A stretch of 64,000 nucleotides of DNA from Xaviernesmea oryzae. GTDB lineage: Bacteria > Pseudomonadota > Alphaproteobacteria > Rhizobiales > Rhizobiaceae. Positions 17,954 to 27,100 of the stretch are shown here, piece by piece; within the stretch, counting starts at the first letter, position 1; the number at the start of each line of letters is the position of its first letter. The DNA lies in the NCBI RefSeq assembly GCF_900109605.1, contig NZ_FOAM01000004.1, positions 307,642-371,641 on the forward strand, written 5' to 3'. A program made the translations under genes and the position numbers. The notes under the pieces are model-generated. The model was not told where the DNA came from, searched no databases, and saw only the letters and a program-made list of their open reading frames with translations.

Positions 17954-19087
17954 TCAGGCTCCCTTGGCTTGGCGGGCAGCCGGGGCGCGGGCGGTAAGCC
18001 CGGCGAAGAAGCGGCCGATGGCGGGGCGGAACATGTTTTCCAGCGCGCCGGCAAACAGGATCACCAGCCCCTGAATGATGACGATCATGTCGCGTGAGAT
18101 CGCGGGCATTTCGAACGCGATTTCGGCCCCGCCCTGGTAGAGCATGCCGAAAAGAATCGCGGCGGGAATGATTCCGGCCGGATGTGACCGACCCATGAGC
18201 GCCACGGCAATGCCGACGAAGCCGGCGCCCTGGACGAAGTCGAGCTGCATGCGCGCCTGTTCGCCCATGATCGGGTTCAGCGCCATCAATCCGGCGAGCG
18301 CACCCGAAATCATCATCACGATGATGGTGATGCGACTTTCGCTGATGCCGGCATAGCGCGCGGCCGACGGGCTATGGCCCATGGTGCGCATCTCGAAGCC
18401 GAAGCGCGTGCGCCAGATCAGGACCCAGCAGCCAAAGGCGGCGGCGAGCGCCAGGAGAAAGGAGATGTTGAAGGGCGCGTTGCCGATATTCAGGCCGAAC
18501 AGCCCCATCAGCCAGTCGAGCTTGGGCAATTGGCCGCCGGCGTCGAAGGTGCGCGTCTGCGGCGCCATCGATCCCATGGGCTTCAGCACGCGCGTCAGGA
18601 GGTAGACCATCAGGCTGGCGGCGATGAAATTGAACATGATGGTGGTGATGACGATATGGCTGCCGCGCTTGGCCTGCAGCCAGCCGGGCAGAAAGGCCCA
18701 GAGCGCACCGAAGAAGGCCGCGCCGATCATCGCCAGCGGCAGGACGCCATACCAGGGCAGAACGCGGTCCAGCCAAAGACAGGCAAGCGCCACGCCGATG
18801 CCGCCAATATAGGCCTGGCCCTCGCTGCCGATGTTGAACAGGCCCGCATGGAAGGCAACGGCCACCGACAGACCGGTGAAGATGAAGGTGGTGGCGTAAT
18901 AGAGCGTGAAGCCCAGATATTCGCCCCGGCCGAACGCGCCTGTTATCATGTAATAAGCTGCATTCAGCGGGTTTTCGCCGACGAGCAGAACGACCAGGCC
19001 CGCCACGAGGAAGGCGACGAGCAGATTGATGAGCGGGATCAGCCCGTAATCCACCCAGACCGGCAGCTTGGCATAGGGGTTGCTCAT
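17954..19087 (-). CDS. Nucleoside ABC transporter permease, 377 aa
   Basis: The longer of the two permeases (YufP/NupP type), pairing with the product of 16977-17948. It has multiple hydrophobic helices from about residue 12. The conserved FHAGLFNIGSEGQAYIGGIG segment near residue 80 corresponds to the ERAGVFDIGLEG motif of its partner, and TMGHSPSAARYAGIS near 245 is the likely ATPase-coupling loop. The C-terminus is alanine-rich and polar. The start overlaps the ATPase stop codon by 4 bp. Confidence 0.9.
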   Translation of the reverse strand: MSNPYAKLPVWVDYGLIPLINLLVAFLVAGLVVLLVGENPLNAAYYMITGAFGRGEYLGFTLYYATTFIFTGLSVAVAFHAGLFNIGSEGQAYIGGIGVALACLWLDRVLPWYGVLPLAMIGAAFFGALWAFLPGWLQAKRGSHIVITTIMFNFIAASLMVYLLTRVLKPMGSMAPQTRTFDAGGQLPKLDWLMGLFGLNIGNAPFNISFLLALAAAFGCWVLIWRTRFGFEMRTMGHSPSAARYAGISESRITIIVMMISGALAGLMALNPIMGEQARMQLDFVQGAGFVGIAVALMGRSHPAGIIPAAILFGMLYQGGAEIAFEMPAISRDMIVIIQGLVILFAGALENMFRPAIGRFFAGLTARAPAARQAKGA

Positions 19088-20619
19088 TGTGCGGCCTCCA
19101 TCTTGCCATCGATGCCGGCCATCAGCAGGCCAAGCTCGCCTTCCGGCGCATCTGCCTTGCGCTCGCCGACCACGCGGCCGGCAAACATCACCAGGATCCG
19201 GTCGGAGAGCGCGCGGATCTCGTCGAGTTCGACGGAGACGAGCAGGACGGCGACACCCTGGTCGCGCATTTCGATGATCCGCTTGTGAATGAATTCGATG
19301 GCGCCGACATCGACGCCGCGCGTCGGCTGGCCGATGATCAGGACATCCGGACCGCGCTCCATTTCCCGTGCCAGCACGATCTTCTGCTGGTTGCCGCCGG
19401 AGAAATTCGCGGTCTTCAGCCGGGGGTCCGGCGGACGGATGTCGTATTTGCGGATACTCTCCTCCGCCTCCCGGCGAATGGCGCCGAGGTCCAGAAACGG
19501 CCCTTTTCCGTAGGTCGGCTCGCGATGATAGCCGAGAATGGAATTCTCGGCCTCTTCGAACTTGAGGACGAGGCCGACATGGTGGCGATCCTCCGGCACA
19601 TGGGCCAGCCCGCGTTGGCGCAGCTCGGCCGGATCGGCACGACCGGTGACGTCGATGGCCGAACCGTTGAGCAAGACCGTGCCCGCGGCCGCGCGGCGAA
19701 TGCCGGAGATGGCCTCCAGAAGCTCGGACTGGCCATTGCCCGCCACGCCGGCAATGCCGACGATCTCGCCGGCCTTCAGCTCGAAGGAGACATTGTCGAC
19801 CATGGTGACGCCACGCCCATCGCGCACCGTCAGGTTCTCCACCTTCAGCTTGACGGCGCCAGGCAAGGCCGCGCCCTTTTCCACGCGCAAGAGCACGCGG
19901 CGGCCGACCATGAGTTCAGCCAGCTCTTCCACCGAGGTGGCCTGGGTCGGCCGGGTTGCGACCATCTCGCCCCGGCGCATGACCGACACCTCGTCGGTGA
20001 TCGCCATGATCTCGCGCAGCTTGTGGGTGATCAGAATGATGGTTTTGCCCTGAGCCTTCAGCTGGGCGAGGATGCGGAAGAGATGATCGGCCTCAGGCGG
20101 GGTCAGAACGCCTGTCGGCTCGTCGAGGATGAGGATATCGGCCTTGCGGTAGAGGGCTTTGAGGATCTCCACGCGCTGCTGCAGGCCGACGGGCAGCTCT
20201 TCGATCAGCGCGTCGGGATTGACCTCCAGCGCATATTCCTTCTCCAACCGCTTCAGCTCTACCCGCGCCTTGGCGATGGAGGCGTTGAGGATCTGGCTAT
20301 CCTCGGCGCCGAGCATGACATTTTCGAGCACGGTGAAATTCTCGACCAGCATGAAATGCTGGTGCACCATGCCGATGCCGGCGGCGATTGCGGCGTTCGG
20401 ATCCTTGATCGTCACAGGCCGTCCGTCGATCAGGATCTCGCCTGAATCGGCCTGATAGAAGCCGTAGAGGATCGACATCAGCGTCGATTTCCCGGCGCCG
20501 TTCTCGCCGATGATGCCGTGGATCGTGCCCTTTCGAACCGTCAGATCGATCGCCTTGTTGGCGTGAACCAGTCCAAAACGCTTGTCGATGCCCTTGAGCT
20601 CGATGGCGATATCGCTCAT
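19084..20619 (-). CDS. Nucleoside ABC transporter ATP-binding protein (two ABC domains), 511 aa
   Basis: A fused double ATPase powering the nucleoside importer. The first domain has Walker A GENGAGKST near residue 39, the Q-loop MVHQHFMLV, signature LPVGLQQRVEILKAL and Walker B ILILDEPTGVL. The second domain has the degenerate GVAGNGQSE P-loop usual in this family, a SGGNQQKIVLAREM signature and VLIIGQPTRGVDVG. The start at 20619 is favoured over 20634 because GGAAGGG lies upstream and the family start MSDIAIELKGI follows. It is the first gene of the operon that runs to deoA. Confidence 0.93.
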   Translation of the reverse strand: MSDIAIELKGIDKRFGLVHANKAIDLTVRKGTIHGIIGENGAGKSTLMSILYGFYQADSGEILIDGRPVTIKDPNAAIAAGIGMVHQHFMLVENFTVLENVMLGAEDSQILNASIAKARVELKRLEKEYALEVNPDALIEELPVGLQQRVEILKALYRKADILILDEPTGVLTPPEADHLFRILAQLKAQGKTIILITHKLREIMAITDEVSVMRRGEMVATRPTQATSVEELAELMVGRRVLLRVEKGAALPGAVKLKVENLTVRDGRGVTMVDNVSFELKAGEIVGIAGVAGNGQSELLEAISGIRRAAAGTVLLNGSAIDVTGRADPAELRQRGLAHVPEDRHHVGLVLKFEEAENSILGYHREPTYGKGPFLDLGAIRREAEESIRKYDIRPPDPRLKTANFSGGNQQKIVLAREMERGPDVLIIGQPTRGVDVGAIEFIHKRIIEMRDQGVAVLLVSVELDEIRALSDRILVMFAGRVVGERKADAPEGELGLLMAGIDGKMEAAQ

Positions 20620-20911
20620 GACAGCCCTTCCCAACTCTATGATGCTGCTTGGTCGCCTTCTTCCGGGCGCCTGGCAGGCTTTTATCCTGGACAGTAAGAA
20701 GGCTTATCGCCGATGGCGGCAAGCGTAAGCCTGAATTTTTTTGAGGGTTGCGCAGCCCCGGCCCATCCGCCTTTCGAGGCGGCCACTCGTGGACTACTTT
20801 GACATTTGACTCCGATCTGCAGCGATCTCGGGATCAAAGGTCAAATCAGACCACGCGCCTGACGCGCCGCATGGGCCGCGCTTTGCGGCAGAAAGGATGA
20901 GAGAGAGCACA
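20620..20911. other. Divergent intergenic region ahead of the nucleoside operon and slyX
   Basis: About 290 bp. It contains an inverted repeat ATTTGAC (20804-20810) / GTCAAAT (20840-20846), next to a TTGACA. This could be an operator for either the operon or slyX. The arms are only 7 bp, so the assignment is weak. No transcription factor gene is adjacent. Confidence 0.35.
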
Positions 20912-21124
20912 ATGCCAGCAACCGAAGCCGAGCGCATCCGAACCCTGGAAGAGACCGTGGCCCATCAGGGCCGCACCATCGAGGAGCTGTCAGAGCAATT
21001 GGCCGAGCAATGGAAGACCGTGGAACAGGTCCGCACCAAGCTCGACCGGCTGACAGAACGCTTTCTGAGTCTGGAGGAACAATCGCTCGAAGCGCCCGCC
21101 ATCACCCGACCACCGCATTACTGA
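20912..21124 (+). CDS. slyX: SlyX family protein, 70 aa
   Basis: A short coiled-coil protein of unknown function. It is nearly all heptad-like charged and leucine positions (RIRTLEETVAHQGRTIEELS, then LAEQWKTVEQVRTKLDRL) and ends in the characteristic PPHY, matching SlyX. The start at 20912 has GAGAGAG upstream; an ATG at 20897 would add MREST but its AAAGG is directly adjacent. It lies between the transporter operon and the convergent gene for its binding protein, with no obvious functional link. Confidence 0.85.
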   Translation: MPATEAERIRTLEETVAHQGRTIEELSEQLAEQWKTVEQVRTKLDRLTERFLSLEEQSLEAPAITRPPHY

Positions 21125-21210
21125 CACTTAGAGCGTGAGCCTCTCAGACCGGCGCGGCCTGACATCTCACATCCTGAGCGGCATGAAAGAGCGGGAATGG
21201 AACGAACCAC

Positions 21211-21255
21211 GGCGCCGCACACCAGCATGCTCAAGGCAAAATGATGTGCGGCGCC
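21211..21255. terminator. 11-bp inverted repeat between slyX and the BMP gene
   Basis: GGCGCCGCACA (21211-21221) and TGTGCGGCGCC (21245-21255) are perfect complements with 23 nt between. It lies 13 nt past the stop codon of the leftward BMP gene and about 90 nt past slyX. It may end either transcript. The large loop and absence of a T run make this tentative. Confidence 0.45.
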
Positions 21256-21268
21256 GGGCTCAGGCGAC

Positions 21269-22261
21269 TTAGTAAGCGCAGCTTTCATCCGACATATAGT
21301 CGTGGACCTGCACGGTGCCGGCAATGATGTCGGCCTTAGCCTTTTCGACCGCAGCCGTCATTTCGGGCGTCAGGAGAGCCTTGTTGTTGTCGTCGACGGC
21401 ATAGCCGACGCCATCTTCCTTCAGGCCGAGATTGGAGATGCCGGTTTCGAACTTGCCATCGGCCGCTGTCTTGAAGGCGTTGTAGACGGCGACATCGACG
21501 CGCTTGAGCATCGAGGTCAGCACCTTGCCCGGCTGCAGGCCATTCTGGTTGGAATCGACGCCGATGCCGAGCTTGCCCGCATCGGCGGCCGCCTGGAGAA
21601 CGCCGACGCCGGTGCCGCCGGCGGCGTGATAGACGACGTCAGAGCCCTGGTCGAACTGCGATTTGGCGATTTCGCCGCCCTTGACCGGGTCGTTCCAGGC
21701 TTCCGGGGTGGTGCCGGTATAGGCCTCCAGAACCTTCACGTCCTTGCCGGTGGACTTGGCGCCACCGACATAGCCGCAGGCGAATTTGTGGATCAGCGGA
21801 ATGTCCATGCCGCCGATGAAGCTGACCGTCTTGGACTTGGACGCCATGCCGGCGAGAACGCCGACGAGATAGGAGCCTTCCTGTTCCTTGAAGACGATCG
21901 ATTTCACGTTCGGCTTTTCCACGACCATGTCGATGATCGCGAACTTGGTGTCGGGATATTCAGCCGAGACCTTCTCCAGCGCGGCGGCCCAGTTGAAGCC
22001 GGCCATGACGATCGGCGAATTGCCATCGCCCGCAAAGCGGCGCAGCACCTGCTCGCGCTGGGCGTCATTGGCGATTTCGAACTCACGATAGGCGGTACCG
22101 GTTTCGGTCTTGAACTTTTCAGCGCCGTTGAAGGCACCCTCGTTGAACGACTTGTCGAATTTGCCGCCGAGATCGTAGATGATCGCCGGCTTGACGTCGG
22201 CCGCGAAGGCGGCACCCGACATCAGCGTGAAGGCCAAGAGACCGAGGAGAGTTTTTTTCAT
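21269..22261 (-). CDS. BMP family nucleoside ABC transporter substrate-binding protein, 330 aa
   Basis: Periplasmic binding protein of the basic-membrane-protein (PnrA/Med) family, which bind nucleosides. Residues 1-22 (MKKTLLGLLAFTLMSGAAFA) are a signal peptide. The mature start VKPAIIYDLGGKFDKSFNE is the family signature; PDTKFAIID and GGTGVGVLQAA contribute to the ligand pocket. The start at 22261 is chosen because the open frame beyond it carries no signal and no ribosome binding site. It is on the same strand as the transporter operon but lies upstream of it, with slyX (opposite strand) in between, so it must have its own promoter. Confidence 0.92.
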   Translation of the reverse strand: MKKTLLGLLAFTLMSGAAFAADVKPAIIYDLGGKFDKSFNEGAFNGAEKFKTETGTAYREFEIANDAQREQVLRRFAGDGNSPIVMAGFNWAAALEKVSAEYPDTKFAIIDMVVEKPNVKSIVFKEQEGSYLVGVLAGMASKSKTVSFIGGMDIPLIHKFACGYVGGAKSTGKDVKVLEAYTGTTPEAWNDPVKGGEIAKSQFDQGSDVVYHAAGGTGVGVLQAAADAGKLGIGVDSNQNGLQPGKVLTSMLKRVDVAVYNAFKTAADGKFETGISNLGLKEDGVGYAVDDNNKALLTPEMTAAVEKAKADIIAGTVQVHDYMSDESCAY

Positions 22262-22479
22262 CGTTGAGCCCTGTTTTCCTTTGGATCCTGCTGTGACCAT
22301 TGCCGGCAGCGACGACCCCCTCTCGGCCTGTCGCCATCGGCCTCCCCTCGACGGTCCTGACGGACCCTGCGAAATCCCCATGCCCAGCCATGCGGATTTC
22401 GCCAGTTCAGGGGCGCTGGCTGAGGCGCATCCTTGCATGGCTCCCCGGAAAAAACATCCGGATTTTTTCTCAACTGGTC

Positions 22480-22514
22480 AAAAAAACAACGCTGCCTTTG
22501 GATAAGGCAGCGTT
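22480..22514 (-). terminator. Rho-independent terminator of the TonB receptor gene
   Basis: AACGCTGCCTT (22488-22498) and AAGGCAGCGTT (22504-22514) form a perfect 11-bp stem with a 5-nt loop. On the minus strand it is followed within 2 nt by seven T. It begins 25 nt past the receptor stop codon. Confidence 0.92.
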
Positions 22515-22538
22515 CAGTTTGTCGACATCTAATCGAGC

Positions 22539-24737
22539 TTAGAATTTCTTGCTGAGCTTCAGCGTGATCGTGCGTCCGGCACCATATCCGCAGGTGGAAA
22601 CGCCTTGGCAGCCGCTGACATAGTCCTTGTCGAAGAGGTTGGCGACATTGAGCGCGGCGCCCCAGCCGTTCTTTTCGTAGCGGACCGCCGCATCCACCAG
22701 AAGCGCGTCCGGTACCTCGAACTGATTGAGATTGTCGGCATAGGACTTGCCTTGGTAACGCAGACCCGCGCCCAGGCTCAGGCCATCCGCCGCGCCGTCG
22801 GTCACCAGATAATCCAGCCAAAAAGCGGCCTGGTGCGTCGGGATCAGATAGGGACGCTTGCCGATCAAGGCGGGGTTCAGATCCTCGGTGATTTCCAGAT
22901 CCGTATAGGAATAGGAGGCAAGCGCCCGCCAGTTGCGGTTCAGATTGACCTTGCCCTCGAGTTCAACTCCTGTGGACGTGACCTCGCCCAGCTGCTCCTG
23001 CAGGAAATCCGGCCGGGTGAGCGCGACATTCTGCTTGACGATGTGGAAGACCGAGGCCGTCAACAGCGCATCCATGAAGCTTGGGGCATATTTGACGCCG
23101 GCTTCGACCTGATGCCCCTCCTCCGGCTTCAGCGCGCCGCCATTATAGGCCGTGCCGATGAGCGGATTGAAGAAGGTGGCGGCGCTGACATAGGGCGTCA
23201 CGCCATTGGAAAATTCGTAGGCCAGCCCCGCCCGCCCGCTCGAGGCGCTGTCATTGGCGGAATAGCTGGTACCGATCCGGGCATCGGACTCGGTATCCAC
23301 CCAGTCATGCCGTCCGTTGAGCGTCACCAGCCAGCCATTGCCGAAGCGGATCTGGTCCTGTGCATAAAGGCCAAGCTGACGCAGCGTCAGGACCTGATCG
23401 AGATAGGTGCCGCTGATATCGGGCTGGGGCAGGCCGTAGATCGGGTCGACGGGATCGATCGGCGTGGCGGCGGCCGGCCAGGCGGGAACGGCCTGGACCT
23501 GATCGAGCCGGTAATGCTTGTAATCGAGCCCGACCAGAAGCTCATGGCTGAGCGGCCCCGTCGTGACTGTCCCGTTCAGGCGATTGTCGATGGCAAAGGA
23601 ACTGACCTTGGTGTCATGCTCGAAACCGATGCGGTTCAGCTGATAATAGCCGGCATTGCTCGGATCGGTCGTATTCACATAGCCATAGGGGTAGAAAAGC
23701 ACCTCGTGCTTATCGAGATGGGCATAGCGCAGACTCTGGCTGAAGATCCAGCCATTGTCGAATTCATGCTTGAACTCGGTGCCGACGATCTGTTGGTCGG
23801 CGCGGCCCTTATCAAGATCGGGCTCGCTGAAGAAGGAATCCCTGTCGATCCGACCGAAAGGCGCGCTGGTCACCGTCCCTTCATAAGGCAGGAAGCCATT
23901 GCCCGTATGTCGCTGGTCGAGGCCCGAAATCATGGCATAGACGGTCAGGCTGGTGGCGTCGTCGGGCTTGTAGGTGATTTGCGGCATGATGAAGCCGCGA
24001 AGGTCATTGCTATAGTCGGTCTCCTGCTCGCCGCCGGCGATCTTGCCGGTCACGCGGTAGGTCACCACGCCATCATCCGTGGCCTTGTCGTTGACGTCGA
24101 AGCCGAAGAAGGCATTGCCGAAATTGTTGACGCCGATCTCAACCTCGCGAGAGGGCGTATCGTCCGGCCGCTTGCGCACGAGATCGATGATACCGCCGGG
24201 ATTGGCGCCGCCATAGAGCACGGAAGCCGGCCCCTTGAGCACATCCACTCGCTCCAGCCCATAGGCATCGATCTGAAAGCCGCCGAAGCCATAGGAATAG
24301 AGATTGAGCCCATCGAGGAAGACGCCCGTTTGCGTGGCGTCGAAGCCGCGAATGTAGAACCAGTCCGTATCCGCATCCGTGCCGAAGGGCTGGCTGGTGA
24401 CGCCGGCGGTATAGCGCAGGGCTTCGTCTACCTTGGTGACGACGCCGCGATCTTCCAGTTCCTGCCGGGCGATGACCGAGACCGACTGGGGGATGGCAAC
24501 GAGGTCGGCACCGGACTTGGAGCCTGCCGTGCTGCGCTTGGCGACATAGCCGTCGACCGGGCCTGTGCCGGCCGCATCGCCGCGGCCTTCCACGGTGATG
24601 GTCTCAAGCTGGGTGGCCTGTGCCGCGCTGCCCGCCTCCTGCGCCAATGCCTGCATCCAGGATGGGCCGGCTGCCGCCAGCGCCAGAGCCGCCACACCCG
24701 TCTTCCACATATCCAAACGTCGCTTGCCCGCCATCAT
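22539..24737 (-). CDS. TonB-dependent siderophore receptor (FhuA/FoxA-like), 732 aa
   Basis: Outer-membrane receptor for an iron-siderophore complex, probably hydroxamate-type by overall similarity; the ligand is not provable. A signal peptide covers about residues 1-33 (ending ALAQ). LETITVEG is a TonB box. The plug domain includes IPQSVSVIARQELEDRG and the FYIRGFDATQTGVFLDGL and LKGPASVLYGGANPGG motifs. The 22-strand barrel follows and ends with the outer-membrane signature phenylalanine (LKLSKKF). The start at 24737 (MMAG) is preferred because the frame further upstream runs through a TGA-N9-TCA iron box. An AraC-type regulator gene lies upstream on the same strand. Confidence 0.9.
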   Translation of the reverse strand: MMAGKRRLDMWKTGVAALALAAAGPSWMQALAQEAGSAAQATQLETITVEGRGDAAGTGPVDGYVAKRSTAGSKSGADLVAIPQSVSVIARQELEDRGVVTKVDEALRYTAGVTSQPFGTDADTDWFYIRGFDATQTGVFLDGLNLYSYGFGGFQIDAYGLERVDVLKGPASVLYGGANPGGIIDLVRKRPDDTPSREVEIGVNNFGNAFFGFDVNDKATDDGVVTYRVTGKIAGGEQETDYSNDLRGFIMPQITYKPDDATSLTVYAMISGLDQRHTGNGFLPYEGTVTSAPFGRIDRDSFFSEPDLDKGRADQQIVGTEFKHEFDNGWIFSQSLRYAHLDKHEVLFYPYGYVNTTDPSNAGYYQLNRIGFEHDTKVSSFAIDNRLNGTVTTGPLSHELLVGLDYKHYRLDQVQAVPAWPAAATPIDPVDPIYGLPQPDISGTYLDQVLTLRQLGLYAQDQIRFGNGWLVTLNGRHDWVDTESDARIGTSYSANDSASSGRAGLAYEFSNGVTPYVSAATFFNPLIGTAYNGGALKPEEGHQVEAGVKYAPSFMDALLTASVFHIVKQNVALTRPDFLQEQLGEVTSTGVELEGKVNLNRNWRALASYSYTDLEITEDLNPALIGKRPYLIPTHQAAFWLDYLVTDGAADGLSLGAGLRYQGKSYADNLNQFEVPDALLVDAAVRYEKNGWGAALNVANLFDKDYVSGCQGVSTCGYGAGRTITLKLSKKF

Positions 24738-24777
24738 CCGTCCCGCCCGTCTAAGGCCACGTTCCGGCCCGATAAGA

Positions 24778-24792
24778 TGAGCGGATAACTCA
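24778..24792. promoter_or_regulatory. Candidate iron-responsive operator (TGA-N9-TCA)
   Basis: TGA (24778-24780), 9 nt, TCA (24790-24792), the form described for the RirA iron-responsive operator of rhizobia. It lies 40 nt before the preferred start of the siderophore receptor, where a repressor would block transcription in iron-replete cells. The motif is short, but its position fits its expected target. Confidence 0.5.
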
Positions 24793-25049
24793 ACAATTAA
24801 TAGCAGGCTTGTCGGATTTTGCGATTTTTGCCGCATTCTGCGGTGGCCGGGAAAGGGCCATGGGGACTGTGTCTGTTCGACAACACAATCCGTTCAGAAG
24901 CATGCTGGGCTCAGCGCAAAAGCGTGGCCATGACTCTTGGAAGCGTAGGCCTCGTCGCCTGATGGGCGGCATTCTTGTCTCAGACACCATGGCATTTCGG
25001 TCGCACCGGATTTGCCCGACAGCCGGCTCCCGCCCTTCGGCCCAATGCC

Positions 25050-25931
25050 TTAGTCTCCCGCGCGCATCCGGGCCCAGCGCGCTGGTGTGGTGCCGAGCAT
25101 GCGGCGGAAGGCGCGGGTAAAGTGGGCCTGGTCGGCAAAGCCGGTGTCTGCCGCGATCTCGCTGATCGATAGCCCGCCGGCCCTGAGCAAAGCCTTGGCG
25201 CGCACAAGCCGCGCCTCCATCTGGAAGCGATGGGCACCCATACCGGTGGAGGCCTTGAAGGCATGGCAGAAATGGGAAGAAGACAGGCCCGCAAGCCCGG
25301 ACAATTCCTCCAGGCGAATGGTGCGCGTGCAATGCGCCTCGATGAAATCCACCACCCGGCGCAGGGCCCAGGGCGCCAGCCCCGCCTTGACCGACAAGGG
25401 TGGCGCGGGCAGGCGGAGAAGGCCGATCAAAAGGGCCAGCGCCAAGCTCTCGGCATATAGCGACAGGAGCGGCGTCTTCGTCTCGCATTCCGCCGCCAGC
25501 AACCCGGCAAGCGGCATGAGCTCCGGTGCCGGCTGCATCAGACGTGGCGCCATCAGCGCATCCGGATCGACCGCATCGCCCAGCCGCGCTGTCAATGCAT
25601 CCAGGCTGATATGGAGGTCGAGATGGCGCAGGGTCGCGACCTCCCGCATCTCGCCCCACAGGCCGAGACCACCCGGCACATAGGATGCGCTTGGGCCCGC
25701 CTCCGCCGCCTGCAACCCTTGCGCCAAAAGGCGAAGACTGCGCGCCTTGGCACCCGTGGCAGACAGCACGATGAAGAGCCGGGGATCCTCGCCCAGATAA
25801 TAGCCACCGGCTTCCGACGCGCAGGCCACATCCCACAGATCGGCCGTCATCCCGTCGAAACTCAACCGACGCAGGCCACCGAGCACGCTGAACCCTTCGA
25901 TCCGATTGTGCATGCGCGGCTGAAAGCCCAT
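25050..25931 (-). CDS. AraC family transcriptional regulator, 293 aa
   Basis: A DNA-binding regulator with an N-terminal sensing domain of about 180 residues, not recognisable by motif, and a C-terminal AraC HTH domain (about residues 190-290). The first helix-turn-helix is in LEELSGLAGLSSSHFCHAFK, the second in ISEIAADTGFADQAHFTRAF, ending RRMLGTTPARWARM. The ATG at 25931 has AGAGGAG 8 nt upstream. It sits just upstream of the siderophore receptor on the same strand, a common arrangement for AraC-type activators that sense a ferric siderophore. Control of that receptor is inferred. Confidence 0.88.
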   Translation of the reverse strand: MGFQPRMHNRIEGFSVLGGLRRLSFDGMTADLWDVACASEAGGYYLGEDPRLFIVLSATGAKARSLRLLAQGLQAAEAGPSASYVPGGLGLWGEMREVATLRHLDLHISLDALTARLGDAVDPDALMAPRLMQPAPELMPLAGLLAAECETKTPLLSLYAESLALALLIGLLRLPAPPLSVKAGLAPWALRRVVDFIEAHCTRTIRLEELSGLAGLSSSHFCHAFKASTGMGAHRFQMEARLVRAKALLRAGGLSISEIAADTGFADQAHFTRAFRRMLGTTPARWARMRAGD

Positions 25932-26034
25932 CTGGCCGCTCCTCTCGCGACATCGGCGCGACTTAACTATTCCGGATCAGTCATGTTTACCGCGATGCGC
26001 TCATGCTTTCAATCGCGACCGGGTCTGTGAAACG

Positions 26035-26068
26035 AAAAAGGCGGCAGCATCGAGCGCCACCGCCTTTT
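26035..26068 (-). terminator. Rho-independent terminator of msrA
   Basis: AAAAGGCGG (26036-26044) and CCGCCTTTT (26060-26068) form a 9-bp stem. On the minus strand the hairpin ends in TTTTT. It lies 24 nt after the msrA stop codon. Confidence 0.75.
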
Positions 26069-26092
26069 GAGAGGCTTTGTCTTCTCTCGTCG

Positions 26093-26740
26093 TTACACCG
26101 CGCAGGAAACACCCGTGCCGCGCAGGCCGCAATAGCCGCCAGGATTTTTGGCGAGATATTGCTGGTGCTCCTCCTCGGCAAAAAAGAAGGGTCCGGCCAT
26201 GGCGATCTCCGTGGTGATGCGTGCTGGCCGCCCGGCCTCATCGAGCGCTGCCTGATAGGCCGCACGCACCGCCTTGGCCTCTGCCAGGTCCGCTTCGTTC
26301 TCCACATAGATGGCAGAGCGATAGGTGGTGCCGACATCATTGCCCTGGCGCATGCCCTGGGTCGGATCATGCTCCTCGAAGAAGGTCTTCAAAAGCCGGG
26401 CAAAGCTGACCTTTGCCGGGTCGTAGACCACACGCACGACTTCGGTATGACCTGTCAGCCCCGTCGTGGTCTCGCGATAGGTGGGATTGGGCGTCGAGCC
26501 GCCGGCAAAGCCGACCGCGGTGACATAGATACCTGGGATCTTCCAGAACAATCGCTCCGCGCCCCAGAAGCAGCCCATGCCGAGCAGCACGCTCTTCATG
26601 CCCTCGGGATAGGGACCATGTAACGGCTTGCCATTGACGAAATGCGTATCGGCCGTCGGGATCGGCGTATCGCGCCCCGGCAGGACAGACCCTGGCGCCG
26701 GCATCTCGATCTTCTTGTTGAACAGTTCGGAAAACAGCAT
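26093..26740 (-). CDS. msrA: Peptide methionine (S)-S-oxide reductase MsrA, 215 aa
   Basis: Reduces methionine-S-sulfoxide in proteins. The catalytic motif GCFWG (C57) is intact, followed by [24 protein letters not shown] and the [23 protein letters not shown] region typical of the family; further cysteines near the C-terminus ([13 protein letters not shown]) can serve as recycling cysteines. The start at 26740 ([10 protein letters not shown]) matches the family N-terminus and has GAAAGG upstream; a longer frame beyond it has no support. Confidence 0.95.
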   Translation of the reverse strand: MLFSELFNKKIEMPAPGSVLPGRDTPIPTADTHFVNGKPLHGPYPEGMKSVLLGMGCFWGAERLFWKIPGIYVTAVGFAGGSTPNPTYRETTTGLTGHTEVVRVVYDPAKVSFARLLKTFFEEHDPTQGMRQGNDVGTTYRSAIYVENEADLAEAKAVRAAYQAALDEAGRPARITTEIAMAGPFFFAEEEHQQYLAKNPGGYCGLRGTGVSCAV

Positions 26741-27100
26741 GGCTTCACGCCTTTCTTCTGGTTTCGTGTATGTCGCTCTCGTGCTGCATTGCCGGCTGGC
26801 GACGATGAGGTGACTCTTGCCGCACCATCCGCGCTCCTGGGCTGGCTGGCAGCTTGTGCACCTCGCCTCTATCCCCAAGGCCCATTCGCTCCGGCTGCAT
26901 TGCCCTGAAACCACAGAAGGGCCCGGGGCCATCCAGCCAAGCTGCGCCTTGCACAAGAGAGACATGAGACGTGCCTTTCAAATGGCCCTCCGCCCCTCAT
27001 GTTTCAACGGGCCGGGACGCGAGGACTGAACAACCAAGAGGCAGGTTTCAAAAGGCTGGATACAGTCGTGCGGGCGAAGCCAACGCCCTGATATCGTCGA
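26741..27100. other. Intergenic region upstream of msrA
   Basis: About 360 bp, GC-rich, with no convincing gene. It should contain the msrA promoter and the end of the upstream membrane-protein transcript. No hairpin or repeat stood out. Confidence 0.4.

Noticed and set aside
22605..24788. A 727-codon plus-strand frame opposite the siderophore receptor
   Set aside because: Antisense shadow; the receptor has plug and barrel motifs and a proper terminator and operator on the minus strand.
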